Assembly (NCBI RefSeq): GCF_039538145.1
Contig: NZ_BAABBV010000001.1
Span: 2,108,001-2,172,000, forward strand
From: Gryllotalpicola daejeonensis
Lineage (GTDB): Bacteria > Actinomycetota > Actinomycetes > Actinomycetales > Microbacteriaceae
Reading direction: 5' to 3'
DNA length: 64,000 nt
The translations under genes and the position numbers were made by a program. Below are positions 6,797-15,769 of this stretch, one piece after another (position 1 is the first letter of the stretch; each line of letters begins with the position of its first letter). The notes under the pieces were generated by a model. It saw only the letters and a program-made list of their open reading frames with translations, did no database searches and was not told where the DNA came from.

Positions 6797-9700
6797 CTAC
6801 GCCGCGCGCTGCGACGCCAGCTCGAACGCGCGCCACATCCGCGCGTAGTGACCGTCGGCCTCGAGCAGCTCATCGTGCGAACCGACCTCGAGCACCCCGC
6901 CGCCGCCGAGCACCACGATGCGGTCGGCATTCCGCGCGGTCTGCAGGCGATGGGCGATCAACACCGTGGTGCGACCGCTCGCGACGCGCTCCATCGCCGC
7001 GGTCACCCGCGCCTCAGCCGCCAGGTCGAGATTCGACGTCGCCTCGTCGAGCAGCAGGATCGCGGGGTCCACGAGCTGCGCCCGCGCCAGAGCGATCAGC
7101 TGCCGCTGACCGGCCGAGAGCGAGCGGCCGCGCTCCGAGATCGGCTGCAGATAGCCGTTCGGCAACGCGGCGATGAAGTCGTGAGCACCGACTGCCCGCG
7201 CGGCCGCTTCGACGGCGGCATCCGTCGCCTCTGGCCGGCCGTACGCGATGTTGTCGCGCACCGTCCCCGTGAACAGGAATGCCTCCTGCGGCACATAGCC
7301 GAGCTGCGCGCGATACGCGGCGAGATCGAGCGTGCGCACGTCGTGCCCGTCCACACGCACCGCGCCTGCGTCGACGTCGTAGAAGCGCGCGAGCAGCTTC
7401 ATCACCGTCGACTTGCCCGCACCCGTCTCACCGACGAGCGCGACCGTCTCGCCTGCGGCGATGTCGAGTCGGATGCCGCGCAGCGCCTCGGGCGGCTTCG
7501 AGGGCGTGGCTTCGTCGAGCTCGGCAAGCCGTGCGTCCTGCGGTCCGCGCTCCTGCACGCCGGGTCGGGCGGGCGCCACAGGGTAGGCGAAGTGCACCTC
7601 GTCGAGCGCGATCGCCCCCGACAGCCGGCCCGGGTCGACGGGCACAGGCGCCTGCGGCGTCAGGCTCGAAAGCGCCATCAGCTCGGAGATGCGGCGCACC
7701 GAGATCGTGGTCTGCTGCCAGGCATCGAACACCTGCGACAGCTGCTGGATCGGCGAGAAGAACATGTCGACGTAGAGCAGGAACGCGATCAGCGCGCCGG
7801 TCGTGAGCTGCCCGTGCAGGATCAGCCACGCGCCGAGGCCGAGCACGATCGCGTCGGCGACCGACGACAGGAACTGCACGAACGGGAAGTAGGTGGCGAC
7901 CAGCTTCTGCGCGGCGACGCGGGCCTCGAGGTACGAGGCGCCGAGGCCGTGGAAGTGCCTCTTCGTCGCGGTCTCATGCACGAACGCCTGCGCTTCGTGG
8001 ACTCCCGAGAGGCTCTCTTGGAAGTCTGCGTTGACGATCGCGATGCGGTCGCGCGCCTGGTCGTAGAGCACCGCGGCGCGGCGGCGGAAGGCCACGGTCG
8101 CGATCGCGAGCGGGATGACCACCACCAGCACCGCGCCGCCCAGCAGCGGGTTCACGATGAGGATCGCCACCCCGACGCCGACGAAGGTCACGAACGACAC
8201 GAGCGCCGCCAAGAGCCCGTTCTGCACGAGCTGCTCGAACTGGTCGACGTCGGTCGTCATGCGCGTCATGATGCGGCCGGCCATCTCGCGCTCGTAGTAG
8301 TCGAGCGACAGCCGCTGCAGCTGGGCGAAGATGCGCACGCGCAGATTCAGCATGACGCGCTGCGCGGTGCGGCCCATCACGAACGTCTCGGCGATCTGGT
8401 CGAAGAGGTCGACGAGTGTGACGAGCAGGAACAGGGCCGACGCCCCGAGCACGGCGTAGGTCGACCCCGTGACCACGCCCTCGTCGATGCCGCTCTTGAC
8501 CAGCACCGGGCCGACGAGCCCCGCGACGGCGTCGATCACGACGAAGAGCAGCCCGAGCAGCAGCGGCCACCGGTAGTCGACGAGCAGCGACCGCAGCGAG
8601 AAGTGCGGCCGGTGGGCGCCCTCGCGGTCGATGTCGACCTCGATCGTGTCCTTCACCGGCGGCAGCCGGTCGACGCGGGCCATCAGCTCTGGCGTCGCGG
8701 CGAGGCCGCGGCGCATCATGCCGCCACCGCCGGTGCCGCCGAGACCGGGGCCGAGGCTGGGCGCAGCGGGCACTGCGGTGCGCGCGGGCGCCGGCGAGGC
8801 ATCCCCCGCCCCCGCCTTCTGCCACGCGGCGGCCGTGACGCGCCCCGAATAGGCGGCCACGGCGTCCACGTCGCCCGAGGCGGCGGCGCCGCCGGCAGGC
8901 GCGTCGCCGTCCTCCATGCCGGACAGCAGCAGGCGGTAGTCGGCGTTGCGGGCCATCAGCTCGTCGTGCGTGCCCTCGTCGACGACGCGGCCGCCGTCGA
9001 CGAGCACGACGCGATCGGCGAGGTGCAGCGTCGACTGGCGATGGGCGATCAGGATGACCGTGCGGTCGGCCATGACGTCGCGCAGGCCCTCGTGAATCGC
9101 CTCTTCCGTGCGAGCGTCGATCGCGCTGGTCGCGTCGTCGAGGATCATGATGCGCGGGTCGGCGAGGATCGCGCGGGCGAGCGCGACGCGCTGCCGCTGC
9201 CCGCCTGACAGGGACAGGCCGCGCTCGCCGACGACCGTGTCGTATTTCTTGGGCAGCTTGTCGATGAAGACGTCGGCTTGCGCGAGCCGCGCGGCGCGCT
9301 CGATCTCCTGATCGGATGCCTCGGGCCGGCCATACGCGATGTTGAAGCGCACCGACTCGCTGAACAGGAAGCTCTCTTCGAAGACGACGCCGATCTGCGA
9401 GCGCAGCGAGTGCAGCGTGAGTCCGCGCACGTCGGTGCCGTCGACGCGCACGGCGCCGCGGTCGGGGTCGTAGAAGCGGGGGATCAGCATCGCCGCGGTC
9501 GACTTGCCCGAGCCGCTGGCGCCGACAATGGCGACGCGCTCACCGGCCGCGACCTTCAGCGAGAAGCCGGCGAGGGTCTCGTGATCGCCGGCGCGGCGGC
9601 GGTCCTGCTCATACGAGAAGTGCACGTCGTCGAACTCGATCTCGCCGCGGGCCACCCCCAGCTCGACGGCGTCGGGCGCGTCGGCGATCGCGGGCGGCGT

Positions 9701-10666
9701 GTCGAGCAGCTGCGCGATGCGCTCGACGCCCGCGCGGGCCTGCTGCGCGATCGCGAGCATGCCGGCGAGCTGCCGCGCCGGGGCGAGCATCTGCGCGACG
9801 TAGGTCGAGAACGCGAGGAAGGTGCCGAGCGTGATGTTGCCGTTCAGCGCGAGCCAGCCGCCGAGCGCCAGAATGCCGACCTGGCCGAACGCGGGAATCG
9901 ACTCGAGCAGCGGCTGGAACCGGGACTGGATGCGGGTCGAGCGCATCTGCGAGCCGTAGAGCCTGGTCGCGGCATCCGTCAGTCGCTTCAACTCGCGGCG
10001 CTCTTGGCCGAACGCCTTCACGACACGCACACCGCCGGTGTCCTCGTCGACGATCTGGACGAGCTCGCCCTCTTTCTGCTGCGCGTCCCACGTGGCGGGG
10101 AAGACGCGCGCGCGCATGCGGTAGCTGACGACCACGAGCGCCGGAATGATCGCGATGCCGACCAGCGCGAGCAGCGGCGACAGCACGAACATCACGACGA
10201 GCGAGAGCACCAGCAGCACGAGGTTGCCGCTCACGATCGGCAGGAAATTGAGCAGCATCATCACGAGCCCCGAGTCGGAGTTCGCGCGCGCGACCAGCTG
10301 ACCGGTGGGCATGCGGTCGAGATTGGTGAAGTCCATCGACTGCAGGTGGTCGTGCATGTCGTTGCGCAGGTCGTTCTGCACCTCGAGCGCCACCTTGCCG
10401 CCGCGGTAGCGCCGCAGGCGGGCCAGGAAGAAGTTGGCGGCTGCGAGCGCGATCAGGATCGCGAGCCACACCCAGAGGCTGCCGCGGTGGTGGCCGATGA
10501 CGGTGTCGACGATCTGCCGCGCGACCAGCGGCGTGAGCACCTGCGCACCGCTGCCGAGCAGGGCCGCCCCGAGCGCCAGATAGAGACCCGTGCGGTGGCG
10601 CAGCACGTAGGACCAGAGGCGGGCGACCCAGTTGATGGGCTGGGGTTCTGCTGTCTGCGTTGTCAT
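6797..10666 (-). CDS. Single-chain ABC exporter with one degenerate ATP site (TM287/288-like fusion)
   Basis: 1289 residues in the order TMD1 (about 20-320), NBD1 (345-590), Gly/Ala/Pro-rich linker (600-680), TMD2 (690-980), NBD2 (1010-1285). NBD1: Walker A GASGSGKST, signature LSGGQRQR, but Walker B IMILDDATSAID has Asp where the catalytic Glu is expected. NBD2: Walker A GETGAGKST, Walker B ILLLDEATSNLD (intact Glu), but an altered signature LSAGQRQ. Heterodimeric exporters such as TM287/288 show the same asymmetry, split over two genes; here both halves are one protein. It should export lipophilic drugs or lipids. The ATG overlaps the marR stop (10663-10666), so the two are translationally coupled and likely repressed by that MarR. 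Confidence 0.92.
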   Translation of the reverse strand: MTTQTAEPQPINWVARLWSYVLRHRTGLYLALGAALLGSGAQVLTPLVARQIVDTVIGHHRGSLWVWLAILIALAAANFFLARLRRYRGGKVALEVQNDLRNDMHDHLQSMDFTNLDRMPTGQLVARANSDSGLVMMLLNFLPIVSGNLVLLVLSLVVMFVLSPLLALVGIAIIPALVVVSYRMRARVFPATWDAQQKEGELVQIVDEDTGGVRVVKAFGQERRELKRLTDAATRLYGSQMRSTRIQSRFQPLLESIPAFGQVGILALGGWLALNGNITLGTFLAFSTYVAQMLAPARQLAGMLAIAQQARAGVERIAQLLDTPPAIADAPDAVELGVARGEIEFDDVHFSYEQDRRRAGDHETLAGFSLKVAAGERVAIVGASGSGKSTAAMLIPRFYDPDRGAVRVDGTDVRGLTLHSLRSQIGVVFEESFLFSESVRFNIAYGRPEASDQEIERAARLAQADVFIDKLPKKYDTVVGERGLSLSGGQRQRVALARAILADPRIMILDDATSAIDARTEEAIHEGLRDVMADRTVILIAHRQSTLHLADRVVLVDGGRVVDEGTHDELMARNADYRLLLSGMEDGDAPAGGAAASGDVDAVAAYSGRVTAAAWQKAGAGDASPAPARTAVPAAPSLGPGLGGTGGGGMMRRGLAATPELMARVDRLPPVKDTIEVDIDREGAHRPHFSLRSLLVDYRWPLLLGLLFVVIDAVAGLVGPVLVKSGIDEGVVTGSTYAVLGASALFLLVTLVDLFDQIAETFVMGRTAQRVMLNLRVRIFAQLQRLSLDYYEREMAGRIMTRMTTDVDQFEQLVQNGLLAALVSFVTFVGVGVAILIVNPLLGGAVLVVVIPLAIATVAFRRRAAVLYDQARDRIAIVNADFQESLSGVHEAQAFVHETATKRHFHGLGASYLEARVAAQKLVATYFPFVQFLSSVADAIVLGLGAWLILHGQLTTGALIAFLLYVDMFFSPIQQLSQVFDAWQQTTISVRRISELMALSSLTPQAPVPVDPGRLSGAIALDEVHFAYPVAPARPGVQERGPQDARLAELDEATPSKPPEALRGIRLDIAAGETVALVGETGAGKSTVMKLLARFYDVDAGAVRVDGHDVRTLDLAAYRAQLGYVPQEAFLFTGTVRDNIAYGRPEATDAAVEAAARAVGAHDFIAALPNGYLQPISERGRSLSAGQRQLIALARAQLVDPAILLLDEATSNLDLAAEARVTAAMERVASGRTTVLIAHRLQTARNADRIVVLGGGGVLEVGSHDELLEADGHYARMWRAFELASQRAA

Positions 10667-11172
10667 GCGCCTGCCTTCACGTTCGCTTGCGCCTGGCCTT
10701 GCGCGCCGGCCGCTTGCTCGGCGCGGTAGCGCTCGATCGCGTCGCCGAGCTCGGCGAGGGCACGGATGCCTGCGCCCGGCTCGCCCATCAGAGAAGTCAC
10801 CGCGCGCACCCGCTCGGCGAGCCGCGCCTTGGCCTGGTGCACCTGCGTCGCGCCGTCGGCGGTCAGCGCGAGCGCCATGGCCCGCTGATCGCCGTCGACC
10901 TTGGTGCGGGTGACGAGTCCGCGCTTCACGAGCGAATCCACCGTGGCACTGATCGCAGGCTTGCCGACGGCGAGGCGCTCGGCGAGGCGGCTCGCGCGGT
11001 CCTCGCCGGCGTCGAGGGCGCTCAGCACCCGGAAGTCGGCGAGGCTCAGCGGCTGGGCGGAGCGCTCGAGCATGCGCGCGAGGCGGGCGACTGCGTCGAC
11101 GGCGGCCTCGAGTGAGGCCGCCGGATCGAGCCTGTCGGAATCAGCCGCCACACTCTCGATTCGATCGTTCAC
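10663..11172 (-). CDS. MarR family regulator of the fused ABC exporter
   Basis: 169 residues; winged-helix DNA-binding protein. The recognition region is LSLADFRVLSALDAGEDRASRLAERLAV..GKPAISATVDSLVKRGLVTR, followed by the wing KVDGDQRAMALALT. I place the start at the GTG at 11172 rather than the in-frame ATG at 11193, because a TATAGT -10 box lies 7 bp before this GTG with TTCACA 17 bp further upstream, which predicts a leaderless transcript starting at the GTG. Its stop overlaps the exporter start, so it controls its own operon. Ligand unknown. Confidence 0.85.
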   Translation of the reverse strand: MNDRIESVAADSDRLDPAASLEAAVDAVARLARMLERSAQPLSLADFRVLSALDAGEDRASRLAERLAVGKPAISATVDSLVKRGLVTRTKVDGDQRAMALALTADGATQVHQAKARLAERVRAVTSLMGEPGAGIRALAELGDAIERYRAEQAAGAQGQAQANVKAGA

Positions 11173-11208
11173 CCTCTGAACTATACGCCGCATGGTTCGG
11201 CGTGTGAA
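11167..11208 (-). promoter_or_regulatory. marR-exporter promoter with overlapping operator
   Basis: On the minus strand, -35 TTCACA (11208-11203), 17-bp spacer, -10 TATAGT (11185-11180), then 7 bp to the GTG at 11172. A 15-bp inverted repeat, GTTCA/TGAAC around a 5-bp centre (11167-11181), covers the -10 edge and start codon and is a good candidate MarR site. Confidence 0.65.
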
Positions 11209-11214
11209 CTACTT

Positions 11215-11256
11215 GATGGGCGTGATTCGAGTGACTTTCGTTATGAATCGCCCATC
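11215..11256. promoter_or_regulatory. Inverted repeat upstream of the DUF1232-like gene
   Basis: GATGGGCG(tg)ATTC at 11215-11228 is mirrored by GAATCGCCCATC at 11245-11256, with a 16-bp spacer. It lies between the divergent marR and DUF1232-like starts. It could be an operator or an mRNA leader hairpin for the plus-strand gene. Confidence 0.4.
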
Positions 11257-11288
11257 GAACTTTCGGGCGCCGCGGCCATGGTGTGCTC

Positions 11289-11603
11289 ATGACATACGAC
11301 TCGGCAGCCAGCGGCACGCCTCGCTTCAGCGCCGCAACGGCCGCGATGGGCTGGGCAGAGGCGACCAGGAAGTTCCTGTTCACGCGCGAAGGCGGCCTGC
11401 TCGCGGGCAAGCTGCTCGTGATGGCGGGGCTCATCGGCTCGATCGCCGACGAGCCGCTCGACCTGATTCCGGGCATCGATCTGCTGTCGTTCGGCGACGA
11501 CATCCTGTGGCTCGCCATTCCGGCCTATGCCGTCGGCCGGATCGCGTGGATCAGGCACCGCGCCAACAATCCGAAGCGCGCCAGGCAGCGGCCGGACAAG
11601 TAA
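11289..11603 (+). CDS. Small membrane protein, DUF1232/YkvA-like
   Basis: 104 residues. The centre carries the family signature DEPLDLIPGIDLLSFGDDILW flanked by hydrophobic stretches (LLAGKLLVMAGLIGSIA and LAIPAYAVGRIAWI), and the tail is basic (RHRANNPKRARQRPDK). Function of the family is unknown. ATG at 11289 is preferred over the GTG two codons upstream; no strong ribosome-binding site is visible. It is divergent from marR and ends at a strong hairpin terminator. Confidence 0.75.
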   Translation: MTYDSAASGTPRFSAATAAMGWAEATRKFLFTREGGLLAGKLLVMAGLIGSIADEPLDLIPGIDLLSFGDDILWLAIPAYAVGRIAWIRHRANNPKRARQRPDK

Positions 11604-11620
11604 GACGCGCGCGGCAGATC

Positions 11621-11669
11621 GCGCCTCGGGCGCACATTTTTCTCGAAAACGTGCGCCCGAGGCGCTTTT
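11621..11669 (+). terminator. Intrinsic terminator between convergent genes
   Basis: Perfect 15-bp arms GCGCCTCGGGCGCAC (11621-11635) and its complement (11651-11665). The 15-nt loop contains a further TTTT/AAAA pairing, and TTTT follows at 11666-11669. It ends the DUF1232-like transcript and, by symmetry, may also slow transcription from the opposite operon. Confidence 0.8.
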
Positions 11670-11682
11670 CACCGCAATCCGT

Positions 11683-13191
11683 CTAGAACGGGTACCGCTC
11701 GATGTCCGACTGCACCGTGATCCACTGGGTCTCGCAGAAGGTGTCGAGGTTGGCCGAGCCGCCGAAGCGACCGCCGACGCCCGACGCCTTCGCGCCGCCG
11801 AAGGGGATGACCGCCTCATCGTCGACCGTCACATCGTTGATGTGCACCGCGCCGGACTCGATGCGAGCCGCGAGCTCGAACGCCGCGAACGGGTTGCCGG
11901 TGGCGATCGCGACCGAAAGGCCGTACTCCGAGTCGTTCACGAGCTCGATCGCCTCATCGATCGTGTCGTAGGTGACGATCGGAGCGACCGGCCCGAAGAC
12001 CTCTTCCGCGTAGGCGGGCGCCGAGCGCGGCACGTCGACGAGCACGGTCGGGCGATAGAACAGCCCGTCGTACTCGCCGCCGGCGACGAGGCGTGCTCCT
12101 TGCGCGATCGACTCGGTGACGAATCCGTGCACCTTGTCGCGCTGGCGCTCATCGATGAGCGGGCCGAGCGCGTTGCTCGGGTCGGTCGGGTCGCCGACCG
12201 GCAGCCGCGCCGCCTTCTCGGCGAGCAGCTGCGCATATCGGTCCGCCAGAGACGAGTGCACGATGTGGCGGCCGGTCGTCATGCAGATCTGGCCCTGGTG
12301 CAGGAACGACCCCCAGGCGCCTGCGGCAGCAGCAGCGTCGACGTCGGCATCGGGCAGCACGAGGAAGGCCGAGTTGCCGCCCAGCTCGAGGTGCACGCGC
12401 TTCAGCAGCGGGCCCGCCGCCTCGCCGATCGCGCGACCGGCCGGGGTCGACCCCGTGAACGAGATGCACGGCACGTCGGGGTGCGCGACGAGCGCGGCGC
12501 CGAGGTCGCCCCCGCCGGGCAGTACGTGGAAGAGGCCTTCGGGCAGCCCCGCCTCGGCGAGCAGCTCGGCGAGGGCGTAGCCGCCAGAGATCGGCGTGCG
12601 GGGGTCGGGCTTCAGGATCACCGCATTGCCCACGGCGAGCGCGGGCGCGACCGAGCGCAGCGCCAGGATCGCGGGGAAGTTGAACGGCGCGATCACGCCG
12701 ACGACGCCCAGCGGCACCCGGCGCGCGAGCGACAGACGCGGCTTCACCGAGCGCAGCAGCTCGCCATAGGGCTGCGAGGCGAGCGCGGCGGTCTCGTCGA
12801 ACTCCGAGACGAGCAGGCTCACCTCGAACATGGCCTTGCCTATGCCGGAGCCCGACTCGGGCACGAGCCATTTCGTGATGCGCTCGGGGTCGGCGGCGAG
12901 CAGCTGCGACGCCTTGCGCAACACCGCGGCGCGGCGGTCGTAGGGCAGCGCCGCCCACTCCTTCTGCGCCGTCTTCGCGGCGGCGACCGACGCATCGAGG
13001 TCGGCCGCCGACGCCTGCCCGACCGTGCTCAGCACCTCGCCCGTGGCGGGCGCCGTCACGTCGATCGTGCCGCCGCTCGCCTGCGTCCAGCTGCCGGTGA
13101 AGATGCGCCCGGTCCAGGCGGGGCCGGATGCCTCGGCCGCGCTCTGCGTGTCAGAGCTGTTCCTCGTGATGCCGTTCGTCGTGATGGTCAT
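11683..13191 (-). CDS. Aldehyde dehydrogenase, benzaldehyde-dehydrogenase-like
   Basis: 502 residues; NAD(P)-dependent oxidation of an aldehyde to the acid. Landmarks in order: PFNFPAILALRSVAPALAVG (cofactor/active-site Asn region), the glycine motif FTGSTPAGRAIG, the general base in LELGGNSAFLV, and the catalytic cysteine in FLHQGQICMTTGRHIV. The wording around that Cys is like benzaldehyde/vanillin-type dehydrogenases, suggesting an aromatic aldehyde. The ATG at 13191 is chosen because upstream codons overlap the intergenic space and match no family member. It is the last gene of the catabolic operon, 37 bp after the MHS transporter, and ends opposite the terminator at 11621-11669. Confidence 0.9.
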   Translation of the reverse strand: MTITTNGITRNSSDTQSAAEASGPAWTGRIFTGSWTQASGGTIDVTAPATGEVLSTVGQASAADLDASVAAAKTAQKEWAALPYDRRAAVLRKASQLLAADPERITKWLVPESGSGIGKAMFEVSLLVSEFDETAALASQPYGELLRSVKPRLSLARRVPLGVVGVIAPFNFPAILALRSVAPALAVGNAVILKPDPRTPISGGYALAELLAEAGLPEGLFHVLPGGGDLGAALVAHPDVPCISFTGSTPAGRAIGEAAGPLLKRVHLELGGNSAFLVLPDADVDAAAAAGAWGSFLHQGQICMTTGRHIVHSSLADRYAQLLAEKAARLPVGDPTDPSNALGPLIDERQRDKVHGFVTESIAQGARLVAGGEYDGLFYRPTVLVDVPRSAPAYAEEVFGPVAPIVTYDTIDEAIELVNDSEYGLSVAIATGNPFAAFELAARIESGAVHINDVTVDDEAVIPFGGAKASGVGGRFGGSANLDTFCETQWITVQSDIERYPF

Positions 13192-13228
13192 GTTCGTATC
13201 CGTCTCTTCCGAATCCGTCTGTCCGTGC

Positions 13229-14569
13229 TCAGTCCGTGATGTCCAGGTCTTTGCTCTCGCGGGCGAAGAGCAGCAGCACCAGGGCACTGACGACGCACAT
13301 GCCGATCAGGTACCAGAGCACCCCGGCCGGGTTCCCGTGCCCGGCCGCCAGCAGCGACGCTGCGATGACCGGGGTGAATCCGGCGCCGAGCAGGCTCGCG
13401 AACTGGTAGCCGAGCGAGGCACCGGTGTAGCGCGAGCTGGTCGCGAAGGTCTCGGAGACGAAGGCGGCCAGCGGGCCGAAGGTCGCGCTCTGCAGCAGCG
13501 GCAGAGCGATGAGGAAGGCCGCGATGACCTGGCCGTTGCTGCCCGAGCCGAACATCGACCACAGCGGGAACGCGACCGCGGCGAGCGCCAGCAGGCCGAA
13601 GATCATGACGGGGCGGCGGCCCAGGCGGTCGGACAGGGAGGCCCAGATGGGGATCGTGATCGCGGCGGCGGCCTGTGAGGCGGCGAATCCCCAGAGCCCG
13701 ACGGACTGACTGACGCCGTGCTGCACGGCGTAGGTCAGGGCGAGCGTCGAGAACAGGCCCTGGATCACGAAAGAGCCCATGCCGCTGAACGCGCCGACGA
13801 TCAGGGCCCGCGGCCGCTTCAGCACCTCGAGCAGCGGGATGGAGCGCTTGGCGCGCTCGCTCTTGTCGAGCTCGACGGCCTTCTCGAACATCGGCGACTC
13901 CTGCACCGTCATGCGCACATAGAGGCCGATGATCAGCAGCACGGCAGAGAGCAGGAACGGAACGCGCCAGCCCCACGCCACGAACTGCTCGTGCGGCAGC
14001 AGCGCGAACAGGGCCAGCGCCGCGGTGCCGAGGAAGGCCCCAGACGGCCCGCCGGCGTTCGCGAAGGATGCAGCCAGGCCGCGCTTCCGGCCGCCGGAGT
14101 GCTCGAGGGCGAGCAGCGCAGAGCCGCCCCACTCGCCGCCGATCGCGATGCCCTGGATGAGGCGCAGCAGGATCAGGCAGACGGCACCGAGCGTCGGCAC
14201 CGAGGGCACGAGGCCGACCAGCGTCGACGCGACGCCCATCACCGACATCGAGATCAACAGCATCCGCTTGCGGCCGACGCGGTCGCCGAAGTGGCCGAAG
14301 ACGATGCCGCCGATCGGCCGCGAGAGATAGCCGGTCGCGAAGGTGCCGTAGGAGGCGACCGTCTGCATCAGCGGGTTGAGCCCCGAGAAGAACAGCGGCC
14401 CGAACACGACCGATGACGCGGTCGCGTAGAGGATGAAGTCGTAGAACTCGATGGTCGAGCCGAGGTAGCCCGAGAGGGCGGCGCGGCGGACCTGGCCGGT
14501 GCCGAGGAAGGCGAACAGCGAGCGTTCGCGGCCCGTGGCCGGCGCCGTGACGGCGGGAGTGGAGACCAT
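13229..14569 (-). CDS. MFS transporter, metabolite:H+ symporter (MHS) family
   Basis: 446 residues, 12 membrane segments. Diagnostic MHS signatures: STIEFYDFILYATASSVVF in TM1, FGHFGDRVGRKRML (motif A) and the GGEWGGSALLALEHS block after TM4. The family imports organic acids and zwitterions such as shikimate, alpha-ketoglutarate, dicarboxylates, aromatic acids and betaines with protons. Within this operon it is the obvious uptake system for the pathway substrate. ATG at 14569 with AAAGGACC upstream; 66 bp after the racemase gene, 37 bp before the aldehyde dehydrogenase gene. Confidence 0.92.
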   Translation of the reverse strand: MVSTPAVTAPATGRERSLFAFLGTGQVRRAALSGYLGSTIEFYDFILYATASSVVFGPLFFSGLNPLMQTVASYGTFATGYLSRPIGGIVFGHFGDRVGRKRMLLISMSVMGVASTLVGLVPSVPTLGAVCLILLRLIQGIAIGGEWGGSALLALEHSGGRKRGLAASFANAGGPSGAFLGTAALALFALLPHEQFVAWGWRVPFLLSAVLLIIGLYVRMTVQESPMFEKAVELDKSERAKRSIPLLEVLKRPRALIVGAFSGMGSFVIQGLFSTLALTYAVQHGVSQSVGLWGFAASQAAAAITIPIWASLSDRLGRRPVMIFGLLALAAVAFPLWSMFGSGSNGQVIAAFLIALPLLQSATFGPLAAFVSETFATSSRYTGASLGYQFASLLGAGFTPVIAASLLAAGHGNPAGVLWYLIGMCVVSALVLLLFARESKDLDITD

Positions 14570-14635
14570 TGGGGTGGTCCTTTCGAGGAAGTCGACGACG
14601 GTGTCGACGGTCGATTTTGCGGAAGGGGGTGGCGC

Positions 14636-15769
14636 TCAGGCGGGCAGCGGGGCAGAGGCACCCCACCGCTCGAGCAGTTCGGGCACGGAGCTGTGCCCCG
14701 GGCTCTCTGGGGAGGCGGGCACCCCCGTCGGGGTGCGAGCGAAGCGCGGGGCGGGGGCAGGCTCCGGCCGCCCGTCGCGCTCGATGAAGGTGCCCCTGGC
14801 GGCGAGGTGCTCGCCGTGGGGCGCCTCCGTCATCGAGAGCACCGGAGCCACGCAGGCATCCGTGCCCTCGAAGATCTCGGCCCACTCGTCACGCGTGCGC
14901 GACGCGAACGCTGCGGCGAACGCCGCGCGCAGCGCCGGCCACTCGTCCTTCGACCACTGGCCGGGCAGGCCGGCGGCGGCGAGGCCGAGGCCGTCGACGA
15001 GCTGCGCGTAGAAGGCCGGCTCGAGCGCCGCGACCGACACATAGCGGCCGTCGGCCGTCTCGTAGACGTCGACGAAGGGGGCGCCCGAGTCGATCAGGTT
15101 GGTTCCGCGCTGGTCGTTCCATGCGCCGCCGGCGAGCAGCGAATACGGATTCGCCATCAGATGCGCCACGCCGTCGACGATGGCAGCGTCAACGACCTGC
15201 CCGCGCTCCGACGTCGCGCGCTCTACGAGGGCGGCGAGGATGCCGGCGACCAGGTACATCGCCCCGCCGCCGAAGTCGCCGACGAGCGAGAGCGGCAGCT
15301 GCGGCGGGCCGCCCGCGCGCCCGATGGCGTGCAGGGCACCCGTTGCCGAGAGGTAGTTCGGGTCGTGGCCGGCGCGCTGCGCGAGCGGGCCGGTCTGCCC
15401 CCAGCCGGTCATCCGGCCGTAGACGAGGCGCGGGTTGCGGGCGAGCAGCTCGTCCGGGCCGAGGCCGAGTCGCTCGGCGGCGCCCGGGCGGTACGGATCG
15501 ACCAGAACATCCGCCCGGTCGACCAGGGCGAGCACCGAGTCGAGCCCCTCCGGCGACTTGAGGTCGACCGAGACGCGCGACTTCCCGCGCTGCAGGGTGT
15601 CGAGCTCGGGCGGCACGGGCATCTCGAAGCCCGCGCCCGAGCGGTCGATGCGCACCACGTCGGCACCGAGGTCGGCGAGCAGCATGCAGGCGAACGGGCC
15701 TGGGCCGAGCCCGCCGAGTTCGACGACACGGATGCCCGTGAGGGGTCCGACCCCGGTGCCGGCGCCCAT
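14636..15769 (-). CDS. Alpha-methylacyl-CoA racemase (class III CoA-transferase superfamily)
   Basis: 377 residues. It resembles alpha-methylacyl-CoA racemases more than true CoA-transferases: MTGWGQTGPLAQRAGHD followed by NYLSATGALHAIGR, and LVGDFGGGAMYLVAGILAAL, i.e. the His (AGHD) and Asp (VGDFGG) that act as the two proton-transfer residues in the mycobacterial and human racemases. Such enzymes invert a 2-methyl- or 2-aryl-acyl-CoA so that the stereospecific acyl-CoA dehydrogenase can use both isomers. The start at 15769 shares an ATGA with the stop of the enolase-superfamily gene; the longer open frame upstream is antisense-type overlap and not coding. Substrate is inferred only as an alpha-branched acyl-CoA. 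Confidence 0.82.
   Translation of the reverse strand: MGAGTGVGPLTGIRVVELGGLGPGPFACMLLADLGADVVRIDRSGAGFEMPVPPELDTLQRGKSRVSVDLKSPEGLDSVLALVDRADVLVDPYRPGAAERLGLGPDELLARNPRLVYGRMTGWGQTGPLAQRAGHDPNYLSATGALHAIGRAGGPPQLPLSLVGDFGGGAMYLVAGILAALVERATSERGQVVDAAIVDGVAHLMANPYSLLAGGAWNDQRGTNLIDSGAPFVDVYETADGRYVSVAALEPAFYAQLVDGLGLAAAGLPGQWSKDEWPALRAAFAAAFASRTRDEWAEIFEGTDACVAPVLSMTEAPHGEHLAARGTFIERDGRPEPAPAPRFARTPTGVPASPESPGHSSVPELLERWGASAPLPA

Noticed and set aside
6848..9208. A 786-codon open frame antisense to the ABC exporter, and similar long antisense frames at 11527-13239 and 30515-32179
   Set aside because: They are shadows caused by high G+C third positions; translations are low-complexity Arg/Ala/His-rich and match no family, while the opposite strand has clear motifs.
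14636..15769. Second true CoA-transferase forming a BbsEF-like pair
   Set aside because: The protein has the racemase His/Asp arrangement (AGHD, VGDFGG), so a racemase is more likely; a heteromeric transferase remains a weak alternative.
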